The notes: generated from the letters alone by a model not told the origin. 25,923 bases of DNA from a virus (IMGVR_UViG_3300005541_000021:1-25923); one strand, 5' to 3'. Positions 8,219 through 15,022 are shown, numbered from the stretch's first letter. Program-made: numbers and translations.

Positions 8219-8579
8219 TAAATCGTACGGGTTCTCTTTCGCTATCATATTTTTCTCGATATTCTTCTAAGGTGATTTCTCTGTTAGCTCCAAAATCTCT
8301 AACATAAATACCACTTCCGCAAGAGGTTTTCTCTGGAATATGATTCCACCAGTATTGAATCGTTCTCATCCAGTCAGAACGACAATCTTTACAGACTTTT
8401 AAGGTGTAAAAATCAATACCTGCATCTCTAGGGTCTAAAGTTTCATACATTAATTCTCTTTCAAATGGAATTTTTAATTCCATCATTTCATAAAAACATG
8501 ACATCCAAAGAATACGACGATCATCATCTTCTTTTTTATCCACAGGACCCGTTTTACAGCGCACACATATTTTATTCAT
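8181..8579 (-). CDS. Phage protein with two CxxC pairs, possible zinc binding
   Basis: 132 residues, with the start coupled by ATGA to the metallophosphoesterase upstream. CVRC at residues 5-8 and CKDC at ~63-66 could together bind zinc. Between them the sequence is acidic and aromatic (RRILWMSCFYEMMELKIPF). The C-terminal part has YVRDFGANREITLEEYREKY. I do not recognise the family. As the last gene of the leftward operon it converges on and overlaps the membrane-protein gene. No clear terminator was found after it; the operon may end by convergent transcription. Confidence 0.6.
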   Translation of the reverse strand: MNKICVRCKTGPVDKKEDDDRRILWMSCFYEMMELKIPFERELMYETLDPRDAGIDFYTLKVCKDCRSDWMRTIQYWWNHIPEKTSCGSGIYVRDFGANREITLEEYREKYDSEREPVRFINEPCPENKPQE

Positions 8580-9103
8580 AATGTTTTTAACCTTTCTTTA
8601 ATAATATCGGCATTAATGGGAGTTAGATGGTTTTGTTCGCATGAAACATTAAAATAATTTGGGTCTTCATGAAGAGTTTCACAAATATCATTACTACATA
8701 AAACGTGTTTACTATGTAAATGTCCATGAACATTCAATAACCATCTTTCGCCTAATTGTCTTGGATGAACAGGAATGTGACTTAATATGCAACGTTCCCA
8801 AAATAAGATCCCGTATAACTTTGTAAAATACCGGCAATAATCAGCACTTGGATAAGTATCATGATTGCCCATGATAAGCTTTTTCTTGCCGTTGAGACGC
8901 TCTGCGATTGATATATTATGGCGACCAAAGGCGAAGTCACCGAGATGAAATACAATATCATTGCGGTTAACGGTGTGATTCCAACGTTCAATTATCACCT
9001 CATTCATTTCTTTTATGGTTGAAAATGGGCGTGCATCTTTTTCATATTCTAAGATATTTTTATGGCCAAAGTGGGTATCAGATATAAACCAGGTTTCTAT
9101 CAT
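8576..9103 (-). CDS. Calcineurin-like metallophosphoesterase
   Basis: 175 residues with the full metallophosphatase signature: D9-x-H11 (SDTHFGH), G55-D56 (HLGDF), G79-N80-H81-D82, H109 (LSHIPVH), and G127-H128-x-H130 (NVHGHLH). These residues bind the two metal ions that hydrolyse phosphodiesters or phosphomonoesters. Length and order match the short single-domain phage and bacterial phosphoesterases. Start at 9103 overlaps the upstream stop (TAATG). The substrate is not shown by the sequence; cyclic nucleotides, nucleic-acid ends or dinucleotides are all possible. It sits among accessory genes, so removing a host signalling nucleotide is one option, unproven. Confidence 0.9.
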   Translation of the reverse strand: MIETWFISDTHFGHKNILEYEKDARPFSTIKEMNEVIIERWNHTVNRNDIVFHLGDFAFGRHNISIAERLNGKKKLIMGNHDTYPSADYCRYFTKLYGILFWERCILSHIPVHPRQLGERWLLNVHGHLHSKHVLCSNDICETLHEDPNYFNVSCEQNHLTPINADIIKERLKTL

Positions 9104-9570
9104 TATTCCTCACCTTGTGACGAATGGTTAACTCTAAAATTGATATAATTTTTATAAATTTGATATTCTACTAAAGTAACTGGCATGTGATCTAATTTGA
9201 ATGGCCGATTCCAAATAAATTTCACTCTTCCTTTCGTCAATCCGTTATCCATCATCAAAGTTCTTCCGGCGCCTGTTTCACATTTCACTAATAAAAAGTT
9301 CATATAATCATCAGGATCATGCATAGAAACTATTTTATCCCCACCTTTCCAGCCGAGCTTATTTAATACTTCCTCACCAAATCTTACGGTTATAAGATTA
9401 AAATCATTAGCATTTGGTGTGTTTTTAGTGAAACTAATGCCAACTCCATCATGAGGTATTGTCGCTGAATATCTACTTACACCTACAATGTTTACCCACT
9501 GAGTGCTTTCTATTAAATCTTTTAAACTTTTTGTTAATGTTTTTTTAACAGCAGATTTTTTAACTTTCAT
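9103..9570 (-). CDS. Phage protein of unknown function
   Basis: 155 residues, with AAGGAAAT before ATG 9570. The N-terminus is Lys-rich (MKVKKSAVKKTLTKSLKDL). The middle has VRFGEEVLNKLGWKGGDKIV followed by a beta-rich FLLVKCETGAGRTL. The pattern of a strand, a short L-G-W-K-x-G-D turn and a strand resembles the swapped-hairpin shape of AbrB-like small proteins and is seen in several uncharacterised phage proteins. DNA binding is possible but no fold is certain. It is coupled to the metallophosphoesterase by a TAATG overlap, so the two may act together. Confidence 0.6.
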   Translation of the reverse strand: MKVKKSAVKKTLTKSLKDLIESTQWVNIVGVSRYSATIPHDGVGISFTKNTPNANDFNLITVRFGEEVLNKLGWKGGDKIVSMHDPDDYMNFLLVKCETGAGRTLMMDNGLTKGRVKFIWNRPFKLDHMPVTLVEYQIYKNYINFRVNHSSQGEE

Positions 9571-9596
9571 TTTATTTCCTTGTGATTAAATTATTT

Positions 9597-9878
9597 TCAA
9601 TAAGATAAATTAACATTTATGCTAATGCATTTAGGCATTCTTATATCAAAAGAACAATCTTTAGGTAACTCAAATAAAATAGGTGAATGGTCAGCATATT
9701 TACCCCATTTGTCACCTAAATCCATACGTGACATCATTTCAAACTCTGCTTTGGATATTAGTTGATAATAGGATTTTTCGCTATTTAATCTGTCTATAGC
9801 AGGTTGGCCGAATAGAATTTTATCTTCGTAGGGAGTTTTAAATCTTATAGCAATAATTTTATAGAAATTTTCAGTCAT
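9597..9878 (-). CDS. Hypothetical 93-residue phage protein
   Basis: Start chosen at 9878 (MTENFYKIIAIRF): it has AGGAA just upstream and lies 1 base after the preceding stop. A longer in-frame ATG at 9929 lies deep inside the upstream gene and was rejected. The product is mixed alpha/beta, with MSRMDLGDKWGKYADHSP in the middle and the end ISINVNLSY. No motif, signal or membrane segment is recognised. Expressed with the DUF551-like gene upstream. Confidence 0.5.
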   Translation of the reverse strand: MTENFYKIIAIRFKTPYEDKILFGQPAIDRLNSEKSYYQLISKAEFEMMSRMDLGDKWGKYADHSPILFELPKDCSFDIRMPKCISINVNLSY

Positions 9879-9879
9879 T

Positions 9880-10179
9880 TTATTCCTGTAATAATTCAGG
9901 AAAAGGCATCCAGTGAGTAACCCACTCATTAGGAATATCTAAATATTGTGCATTTATATTCAATTCAAAATTTTTAAATGATTCATCATCTACTTTGAAA
10001 CCTATATGAGGACAATAAAAAAAATAACTTAAATAATTTCCGTCTTGTAACATATAACCTTGTATTATTATTTTATAATTCCTCAGCTCTAAGTCATCAT
10101 CATATTTTTCATATTTCAATAAAAGTAATATATCTTGCTTATTTTTTGGCAATTTATTTTTAACGTTTATCCAGTTCAT
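9880..10179 (-). CDS. DUF551-like phage protein
   Basis: 99 residues. The start is the ATG at 10179 (MNWINVKNKLPKN); the frame extends to a TTG at 10200, but the ATG gives the family's usual N-terminus. DUF551 proteins begin W-I-S/N-V-K-x-x-L-P and end V-T-H-W-x-P-x-P, and both are present (VTHWMPFPEL). The middle contains extra acidic and aromatic sequence. The function of DUF551 is unknown; it is frequent in phage accessory regions. A shorter paralogue lies at 10523-10714. A hairpin stands about 75 bases upstream. Confidence 0.75.
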   Translation of the reverse strand: MNWINVKNKLPKNKQDILLLLKYEKYDDDLELRNYKIIIQGYMLQDGNYLSYFFYCPHIGFKVDDESFKNFELNINAQYLDIPNEWVTHWMPFPELLQE

Positions 10180-10256
10180 TTTATTTATCTCATAATACAA
10201 TATGTAATTTAACGTAACTATAGTTTATTTGTTTACCACTATTTAACTAAAACTTA

Positions 10257-10282
10257 CTTTCGATAAGTGGAGCTATCGAAAG
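10257..10282. promoter_or_regulatory. Nine-base-pair hairpin between leftward genes
   Basis: CTTTCGATA (10257-10265) and TATCGAAAG (10274-10282) form a perfect stem with loop AGTGGAGC. It lies in the 125-base gap between two leftward genes. Read leftward, the stem is followed by TAAGTTTTAGTT, a weak T-tract, so it could be a partial terminator or a processing or operator site. Confidence 0.45.
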
Positions 10283-10304
10283 AAAAAATAATATACAGTT
10301 ATTT

Positions 10305-10520
10305 TTAATCCTTAATTTCTTCAAATCCTAACTTATTTAAATCTTTTCCAATTATTCCATGCAGAGCAATATAATGACGTTGTACTTTGTATTTTTTACC
10401 AGTTTCAAAATTTTCAATTGTTACAAACTCTCCTAATTCATTGGTCTTTTTAGTTATGTAGTCTTTTATTTCTTGATCTTTATAATGTAAAGGTAATCCA
10501 CAGTGACAATTAATGCTCAT
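10305..10520 (-). CDS. Hypothetical 71-residue phage protein
   Basis: ATG at 10520, just after the DUF551 paralogue. It begins MSINCHCGLPLHYKDQEI, with C5-x-C7 and a His nearby, then a charged helix, a beta-like FVTIENFETGKKYKVQRHYI, and an acidic C-terminus. C-x-C-G-x-P might bind a metal but there is no second Cys pair. I do not recognise the family. It is followed downstream by a 9-bp hairpin, so its message may end or be processed there. Confidence 0.5.
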   Translation of the reverse strand: MSINCHCGLPLHYKDQEIKDYITKKTNELGEFVTIENFETGKKYKVQRHYIALHGIIGKDLNKLGFEEIKD

Positions 10521-10522
10521 TA

Positions 10523-10714
10523 TTAATCCTCGGGAGGTAGTGGTAATGGTTGCCAGTGAGTAACAGGTAAATCACAGCCACGTTCGCTGCCAATCCAATA
10601 TTGATCGCCATCTTCTCCTGAGTTGTAACCCTTGCTTATGAATTCTTCCCAAAAGATTAAAACTTCTTCATCATCTTTAGGTAACATATCTTTAACACTT
10701 ATCCATTCACTCAT
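10523..10714 (-). CDS. Short DUF551 protein
   Basis: 63 residues that are almost entirely the DUF551 core: MSEWISVKDMLPKDDEEVLI at the start and DLPVTHWQPLPLPPED at the end. It is a paralogue of the gene at 9880-10179, sharing the W-I-x-V-K-x-x-L-P and V-T-H-W-x-P-x-P ends but lacking most of the middle. The ribosome binding site is weak (AAGCATAAATA before the ATG). The role of the family is unknown. Confidence 0.8.
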   Translation of the reverse strand: MSEWISVKDMLPKDDEEVLIFWEEFISKGYNSGEDGDQYWIGSERGCDLPVTHWQPLPLPPED

Positions 10715-10732
10715 TATTTATGCTTTATTCGG

Positions 10733-10918
10733 TCAATTTAAAAAACAATAAAAAATTGTAATGATTAAAAAAAATATAGTCGTCAATAAAAATATTATTC
10801 CTTCTAAAGGCAATTGATCTGTAGAAATTATCCACGGAATAACAATGCCAGACATAATCAATAATAAGTTAATTCCTAATAATGATAATAAAGATAACTT
10901 AATTATCTTTTTGTTCAT
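10733..10918 (-). CDS. Small two-helix membrane protein
   Basis: 61 residues, with AAGGAAAATAA before ATG 10918. After a short positive N-terminus (MNKKIIK) there are two hydrophobic segments, ~7-30 and ~40-60, joined by a short acidic/Pro turn (STDQLPLEG). This predicts a helical hairpin in the inner membrane. The gene starts 1 base after the stop of the SPFH lipoprotein gene, so the two are probably made together. A joint envelope role is inferred; no family recognised. Confidence 0.55.
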   Translation of the reverse strand: MNKKIIKLSLLSLLGINLLLIMSGIVIPWIISTDQLPLEGIIFLLTTIFFLIITIFYCFLN

Positions 10919-11758
10919 TTATTTTCCTTGAACATTGATAAAAGGTATTGGGTTGTTGCCGGTGAATGTAGGAAGTTGACCATTCCATCGCAATATTGCT
11001 TGATATTGCACGAACTCACTGGTGAGACTATCGGATAATATCTTGTTGGCTTTGGCTTGAGACTCTGCATTAATGAGGATCTGTTGGCCTCTAGCTTCTG
11101 CTTCGACAATAGTTTTTTGAGCTTCTGCACGTGACGTTGCAACTTCATTTTCGACCTTCATGGCATTTTGAGTAGCTTGTATCTTAGAGTTAATAGAATT
11201 AATAACGGTATCAGGTAATTGAAAAGATCCTACCAAATAAATCTTATCTACTTCAATACCATTCTCGCCTGCTTCTTTTTTAACTATTTCATTAACCTTT
11301 GATATAAATAATTCCTTTTGCGCGCCATATATTTGCTCTACAGTCATGGTAGATGCTACTTCATTCATGGCATCACGCACCATATTATGAAGAAAAGTAT
11401 TAGTAATTTCATCAATGCCTAATCGATATTTTTGGAATACCTTAACAACGTTGTCAGCTTGTATAAAGTAGGTGATACCTGCATCAGTCTTGATTGATAG
11501 CCCATCACTAGTTTGCATGGTAATAGATTGATCGTCTTTCCAGGAGTAGTTTTGCAAGAAGGTTGGGAACAAGTATAGCTCACTGTTCCACCCAGTATAG
11601 TAACGACCAACTCCGACGGATTGTTCTGAAACACCTTTATCACTCCCATATAAATGCACAATGACCCCACGATAGCCCGCAGGCACCTTGCTACACGATG
11701 AAAGTAATATAATTGCCGATAAGGCAGAAATTCCAGATATTATTTTTTTAAATTTCAT
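10919..11758 (-). CDS. SPFH/Band 7 (prohibitin-like) lipoprotein
   Basis: 279 residues. The N-terminus is a lipoprotein signal: KFKK, a hydrophobic stretch, then lipobox LSSC with Cys22. Next comes an SPFH domain (~25-190): VPAGYRGVIVHLYGSDKG, GRYYTGWN, SDGLSIKTDAGITY, a helix with YRLGIDEITNTFLHNMVRDA, and INSKIQATQNA. A coiled coil rich in Ala/Glu/Arg (~195-245) leads to LRWNGQLPTF, the usual end of prohibitin-like proteins. Host relatives (HflK/HflC) form cages around the FtsH protease. Lipid anchoring instead of a membrane helix is unusual for the family. It may sit in the periplasm and alter envelope or proteolysis control. Start overlaps the upstream stop by ATGA. Confidence 0.85.
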   Translation of the reverse strand: MKFKKIISGISALSAIILLSSCSKVPAGYRGVIVHLYGSDKGVSEQSVGVGRYYTGWNSELYLFPTFLQNYSWKDDQSITMQTSDGLSIKTDAGITYFIQADNVVKVFQKYRLGIDEITNTFLHNMVRDAMNEVASTMTVEQIYGAQKELFISKVNEIVKKEAGENGIEVDKIYLVGSFQLPDTVINSINSKIQATQNAMKVENEVATSRAEAQKTIVEAEARGQQILINAESQAKANKILSDSLTSEFVQYQAILRWNGQLPTFTGNNPIPFINVQGK

Positions 11759-12117
11759 CAGTGCACCTTCTTTTCTGATTCTTCAAAAGATTCTTTAATT
11801 CCTTGCGAAATTAAGCTTACAAATTGAGAACGAGAATCATTAGCCATTTTTATCCTATATTCTTCTTCAGTTATAAATAAAAGATCATCGTAAATTCCTG
11901 TTTTCAATGGAATATCCGGATTAATGTTATCGGCAATGACTACGCATTTTAAATCTTGGTCTAAAGTTAAAAGATGACCTCCCTTTATTGTATCTCCATT
12001 TTTATCTACTACCATTAGATGGATATCTTCATGTTTATCACATTGAGATAATTTTACGTATAATTGTTTTTCGTCGTTAGACAACTTACTTTCTTCTGTC
12101 CATATTTTTAATTTCAT
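11758..12117 (-). CDS. Hypothetical 119-residue phage protein
   Basis: Coupled at both ends: ATG 12117 overlaps the upstream stop (TAATG) and its stop overlaps the SPFH start (ATGA). The sequence is acidic with an alternating hydrophobic pattern in the first 80 residues (LHLMVVDKNGDTIKGGHLLT, CVVIADN), suggesting a beta-rich domain, then a helical C-terminus. No signal peptide or motif. Strict coupling to the SPFH lipoprotein suggests related expression, but the function is unknown. Confidence 0.55.
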   Translation of the reverse strand: MKLKIWTEESKLSNDEKQLYVKLSQCDKHEDIHLMVVDKNGDTIKGGHLLTLDQDLKCVVIADNINPDIPLKTGIYDDLLFITEEEYRIKMANDSRSQFVSLISQGIKESFEESEKKVH

Positions 12118-12401
12118 TATTTGTCTTCTCCAAACATTTCATCAATAATTTTTTCAAATTGTTCCTTGCGTCTTTTCACTAATTCTAGTTCATCAATTGC
12201 ATCAATAATTTTATCGAAGTTAATCGGATATTCAGCCGCATATTCCTGGATCTTTTGTTCTTTCTCAGCGATTGTGCTATCTAACTTACAAGCCTCTAAC
12301 TCTCCTTTCTTACGCATCTCACGAGCACGCAACGGTGCCATTGTCTCATTGATCTTTTCTTTGGCTAAAACAAGTATGTCTTTGTATTTCATTAAGCTCA
12401 T
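12117..12401 (-). CDS. Predicted coiled-coil phage protein
   Basis: 94 residues with GAGGTGA 3-4 bases before ATG 12401. Almost wholly helical and highly charged: KEKINETMAPLRAREMRKKG, then CKLDSTIAEKEQKIQEYAAE, then a C-terminal helix ending in EMFGEDK. Heptad-like spacing suggests a dimeric coiled coil. No catalytic residues or membrane segment. It lies in the tightly overlapping leftward operon. Function unknown. Confidence 0.55.
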   Translation of the reverse strand: MSLMKYKDILVLAKEKINETMAPLRAREMRKKGELEACKLDSTIAEKEQKIQEYAAEYPINFDKIIDAIDELELVKRRKEQFEKIIDEMFGEDK

Positions 12402-12404
12402 GTG

Positions 12405-12620
12405 TCACCTCAATAGTAATAAAAGTTTATTGGATTTTTTTTCATCAGATAAAGGATGTAGTGGCGATTCTTTTATCTGGAGGGATTGCATTTGTTGAGC
12501 TAAACTCATTTGATTTAAATAATTATGATATTGACTCATTCCATTTTGTAATATCTCATGTGTATGACCGCAATAATAACTATTACATAAATGGCAATAA
12601 CAAGAGGGTTGATTACTCAT
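12405..12620 (-). CDS. Small Cys/His-rich protein, possible zinc binding
   Basis: 71 residues starting at 12620, where ATGA overlaps the stop of the Tad2-like gene; a TTG five codons upstream was rejected. Residues ~5-20 contain CYCHLCNSYYCGHTH: four Cys and several His within 15 residues, enough for a zinc knuckle. The rest is Gln/Met/Ser-rich with a Lys/Leu-rich end (KKSNKLLLLLR). No family recognised. Compact zinc proteins of this size in phage early regions often bind nucleic acid or host proteins, which here is inference. Confidence 0.5.
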   Translation of the reverse strand: MSNQPSCYCHLCNSYYCGHTHEILQNGMSQYHNYLNQMSLAQQMQSLQIKESPLHPLSDEKKSNKLLLLLR

Positions 12621-13021
12621 TCCATTATTTCCCAATCAATGGCTGAAAAATCATCAAAAGTAGGGTGATAGGTGTGCTCTGATAACATATACATTATTAG
12701 ATTATTTTCTCTGTCTAATTCAATGTAAGTTAATTTTGGCCAGCATTTTAACTTAACTTTAAATTTCTTTTTCAACATTTTTATAGCTGAAGGGAAATCA
12801 ATAACATCTTCCGATCCATAAACCATCCAATCGTCAGAAATAATTATGTCTGCATTGTAAGAAAAATAAACTGCTTCATGTCGATAACCTTTTATGCAAG
12901 TTACTTCTTCCCCTTCCGGAATAATAATAGTAGTCAATTTTATATGGGAGTGTTCTTTCCATGATTTTCTTCTGATTGGATGACCAGATCGTAATTCTTT
13001 TACAATTTCTTCAAAGTTCAT
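12617..13021 (-). CDS. Internally duplicated Tad2-like (DUF2829-like) protein
   Basis: 134 residues from ATG 13021, with GGAAAA upstream and 1 base after the previous stop; a longer in-frame start at 13051 lies inside that gene. Residues 1-70 follow the DUF2829 pattern: F3, L10, G13, R17-R18, W21, then ISDDW65. Residues 74-134 repeat it: F76, L83, V89, W94, then SAIDW130. F-to-W spacing is 18 in both halves and also in the clear DUF2829 gene at 24190. In that family, Tad2 binds the cyclic ADP-ribose signal of Thoeris defence. The duplicated domain is divergent, so an anti-defence role is a hypothesis. Coupled to the Cys/His-rich gene downstream. Confidence 0.5.
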   Translation of the reverse strand: MNFEEIVKELRSGHPIRRKSWKEHSHIKLTTIIIPEGEEVTCIKGYRHEAVYFSYNADIIISDDWMVYGSEDVIDFPSAIKMLKKKFKVKLKCWPKLTYIELDRENNLIMYMLSEHTYHPTFDDFSAIDWEIME

Positions 13022-13022
13022 A

Positions 13023-13409
13023 TTAATTTTCCGTTTGGTTTTCAAATGCACGAGACTTTAATTTGTTGTGTGGCATCTTTGTCTTTTTCTCAATGCCATA
13101 GATGTACTCTTCCCAAAAGATAGCAACATCAATAGGCATGCGATCATCACTGCTATCATTGGCAATTTTATTAACTTCTCGATGACTAACAAAGGCGGGT
13201 ACTTGGAAATCTTGTACGAGTTCAATAACATCATCTTTACACATGTCCCACCGTCTTTGTAACATATCAACGGTGAAACCTTTTCTTTTGTCTACTACTT
13301 CTGAATATTCTTCAATGATATTATTTTTGCTCATTTTACGAATGATAACCGGTACTTCAGCACCGGTTTGTTTATGCCTTACAATGTGAATGACATTCCC
13401 TTGCTTCAT
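13023..13409 (-). CDS. Phage protein with a helix-turn-helix-like segment
   Basis: 128 residues, AAGGAT 5 bases before ATG 13409. Residues ~45-75 (FTVDMLQRRWDMCKDDVIEL, then VQDFQVPAFVS) have the pattern of a MerR/excisionase-like winged helix: T-V-x-x-L-x-x-R-W, a Lys/Asp turn, a recognition helix, and the P-A-F strand. A charged C-terminal region contains AIFWEEYIYGI. It could be a DNA-binding regulator or directionality factor; the resemblance is moderate. Its start lies only 22 bases from the structured block at 13432-13675, so that RNA may act as its leader. Confidence 0.5.
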   Translation of the reverse strand: MKQGNVIHIVRHKQTGAEVPVIIRKMSKNNIIEEYSEVVDKRKGFTVDMLQRRWDMCKDDVIELVQDFQVPAFVSHREVNKIANDSSDDRMPIDVAIFWEEYIYGIEKKTKMPHNKLKSRAFENQTEN

Positions 13410-13431
13410 CTTCTATCCTTAATATTAATAT

Positions 13432-13675
13432 TGGCAATAGGTACGAATTGCACGTACTATGTATGCCCTTACGTTTGCAGGTATTTCACATTTTCAGATT
13501 AATACCACATACCAAGGTCTCAGTTATCGAACGGTCATTAGTATATCCGCCCTCGTGCTTGTCACTGTCCAAGCTGCTATTGCCATAATTTGGTGGCCTA
13601 CTTTCCCTAACTCTCACTGATTGTCGATACTCCCTTACGCAAAGTTATGTATCGCATAAGTATCATCGGCCACTA
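13432..13675 (-). ncRNA. Candidate structured RNA or long structured leader
   Basis: This gene-free block is about 42% G+C, clearly above its AT-rich neighbours. It has two domains closed by long-range helices. Domain A: TGGCAATAG (13432-13440) with CTATTGCCA (13577-13585), 9 bp. Inside it are GTACG/CGTAC (13441-13457, stacked directly on it), GTATG/CATAC (13461-13512) enclosing GGTATT/AATACC (13480-13506), and GCTTG/CAAGC (13557-13574). Domain B: GTGGCC (13593-13598) with GGCCAC (13668-13673). Inside it are CGATAC/GTATCG (13625-13654) and CTTACGC/GCATAAG (13634-13660), which overlap and so are alternatives or a pseudoknot. The second gains a G-U pair only if transcribed leftward. CGTAAGGG (leftward) occurs in both domains. 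It ends 12 bases before a ribosome binding site. Strand is likely but unproven. Confidence 0.55.
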
Positions 13676-13676
13676 T

Positions 13677-14168
13677 TTAAAATGGTACTAAATCAGAAAA
13701 TCCGTCATCTATTTTAACAGGTGCTTTCATTTCTTTTTCAATAAAATCTCTAACATCATTTTTAGCTGGCCACATATCATCGGTTCCATCATTTTTAGCC
13801 CGAGCTTTTTGTGTGTATATTTTGCATACCCCTAACTTATTCATGCATTTATTAAACTGAGTGTACATGTGACCTTTCTCATACAACTCTAATACGCCAA
13901 AGCTTTCCGCAAAGTTTCTGGTTCGATAAGACATTTTATTTCTTTCGCTCCAGAATAGGTTGGTAAATATACTACGTTCTCGACCTTCTTTATCCCATAT
14001 TTTTAATTTTATTTTAGTCATCATGTCGCCATTACTATCAGTAAGGGGACAGTGATTTTTATCCACATTGCTAAACTCAATCAATTCGCATGGATATTCC
14101 CCGTCCTCAATCAACGGGGGGTTACTCATGTCTTTCGCTTCTTGTTTAGTTAATGGTCTATAACTCAT
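13677..14168 (-). CDS. DUF669-like single-strand-binding partner of Sak4
   Basis: 163 residues, ATGA overlap with the Sak4 gene. The N-terminal half has IEDGEYPCELIEF and a beta-rich MTKIKLKIWDKEGRERSIF, consistent with an OB-like fold. The C-terminus is acidic and ends DDGFSDLVPF, like the D-x-I-P-F tip of SSB proteins that recruits partners. Phage DUF669 proteins are repeatedly found next to Sak4-type ATPases. It probably coats single-stranded DNA during annealing or replication. The gene is followed by the structured block at 13432-13675. Confidence 0.75.
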   Translation of the reverse strand: MSYRPLTKQEAKDMSNPPLIEDGEYPCELIEFSNVDKNHCPLTDSNGDMMTKIKLKIWDKEGRERSIFTNLFWSERNKMSYRTRNFAESFGVLELYEKGHMYTQFNKCMNKLGVCKIYTQKARAKNDGTDDMWPAKNDVRDFIEKEMKAPVKIDDGFSDLVPF

Positions 14169-15022
14169 ACCGCCTCTCCTTTTGCATTAGATTTGTTTTC
14201 CATGTGTACGATTAACTTTTTAATGATTTCCTCATTCATTTCTTCAAAAGTATCAGCATTAGCTTTGTCCTTCCACTTCTGGACGACAGCTTCTGGTTCT
14301 TTGTAAAGATCGATGAGAAATTCTAAACGGCTCACTTGTTCGGCACTTGCGAGCTTTTCCGCAACAGCGTCACGCTCTAATACTTCTTTACCGTAACGAG
14401 TGGCTATTTCTTGATAGCTGAATGGGAAGGTATCACCATCGGGGAAGTTTTCTATTCTAGATTTCTTGATTAGCCCTACCCTTTCCTTTCGTCGCTTTTG
14501 TATTTCAAAAACGAGATCAAAAAGATAGTCGAGCTTCTTGTAGCAATCAAACGTCTGTCCGAGGACGCTCATATTCGTACCGTATTCATTCTTTGAATGA
14601 GAGGTAATTATGACGTTCATATCCAATCTAAGCAATAGATTAAGTAAATGTTTGACCTGTTTGTTAGCTTCGCTATAATGCCGACCGAACTCCGTACCAT
14701 TCTTTATTGCTGACTTGTCCAAGAGATCATTATAGAGAATGGTTAACGGATCAATGATTAATGTTTTATAGTCGTGTTTCTCGACTAATAGTGCTTTTAC
14801 TTCCTTCATAAGTTCATCAAAGTCAGAGGTTTTAAATACTGCGCCCCCTGATTTATTGATTAGTTTTACATACTGTTCGTTCTCCGAACCTTTTTCAGTA
14901 TCGATAAGGTATGGTTTTGGGAACTGAATAGCTGCGGTGGTTTTACCTACGCCAGCCGCGCCATAAAATAATGCCTTCAATCTTTTCTGTACTGTTTCTG
15001 GTTTTACGCCTCTTAATGCCAT
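14165..15022 (-). CDS. Sak4-like RecA-fold ATPase, phage recombinase
   Basis: 285 residues, GAGGTG 4 bases before ATG 15022. Walker A is GAAGVGKTT (21-29), Walker B LIIDP (88-92) and a sensor-like MNVIITSHSK lies near 155-164. The pattern LIDTEKGSENEQY (~39-51) and the short RecA-like core are those of the AAA_24/Sak4 group, which promotes single-strand annealing in phage recombination. A helical C-terminal region (~225-285) may contact partners. It overlaps the DUF669-like gene by ATGA, the usual pairing. It lies in the leftward early operon, so it is probably made before late genes. Confidence 0.85.
   Translation of the reverse strand: MALRGVKPETVQKRLKALFYGAAGVGKTTAAIQFPKPYLIDTEKGSENEQYVKLINKSGGAVFKTSDFDELMKEVKALLVEKHDYKTLIIDPLTILYNDLLDKSAIKNGTEFGRHYSEANKQVKHLLNLLLRLDMNVIITSHSKNEYGTNMSVLGQTFDCYKKLDYLFDLVFEIQKRRKERVGLIKKSRIENFPDGDTFPFSYQEIATRYGKEVLERDAVAEKLASAEQVSRLEFLIDLYKEPEAVVQKWKDKANADTFEEMNEEIIKKLIVHMENKSNAKGEAV

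Noticed and set aside
10915-11670. Alternative frames within the SPFH gene
   Set aside because: The SPFH frame explains the whole stretch with domain, lipobox and coupling.
12121-12498. 125-codon rightward frame opposite the coiled-coil gene
   Set aside because: Antisense to coupled leftward genes with good starts; Ser/Ile-rich composition is typical of an antisense shadow.
13459-13620. A 53-codon plus-strand frame with a hydrophobic stretch in the structured block
   Set aside because: No good ribosome binding site, wrong strand for its neighbours, and it crosses the predicted helices; other frames here are also open by chance.
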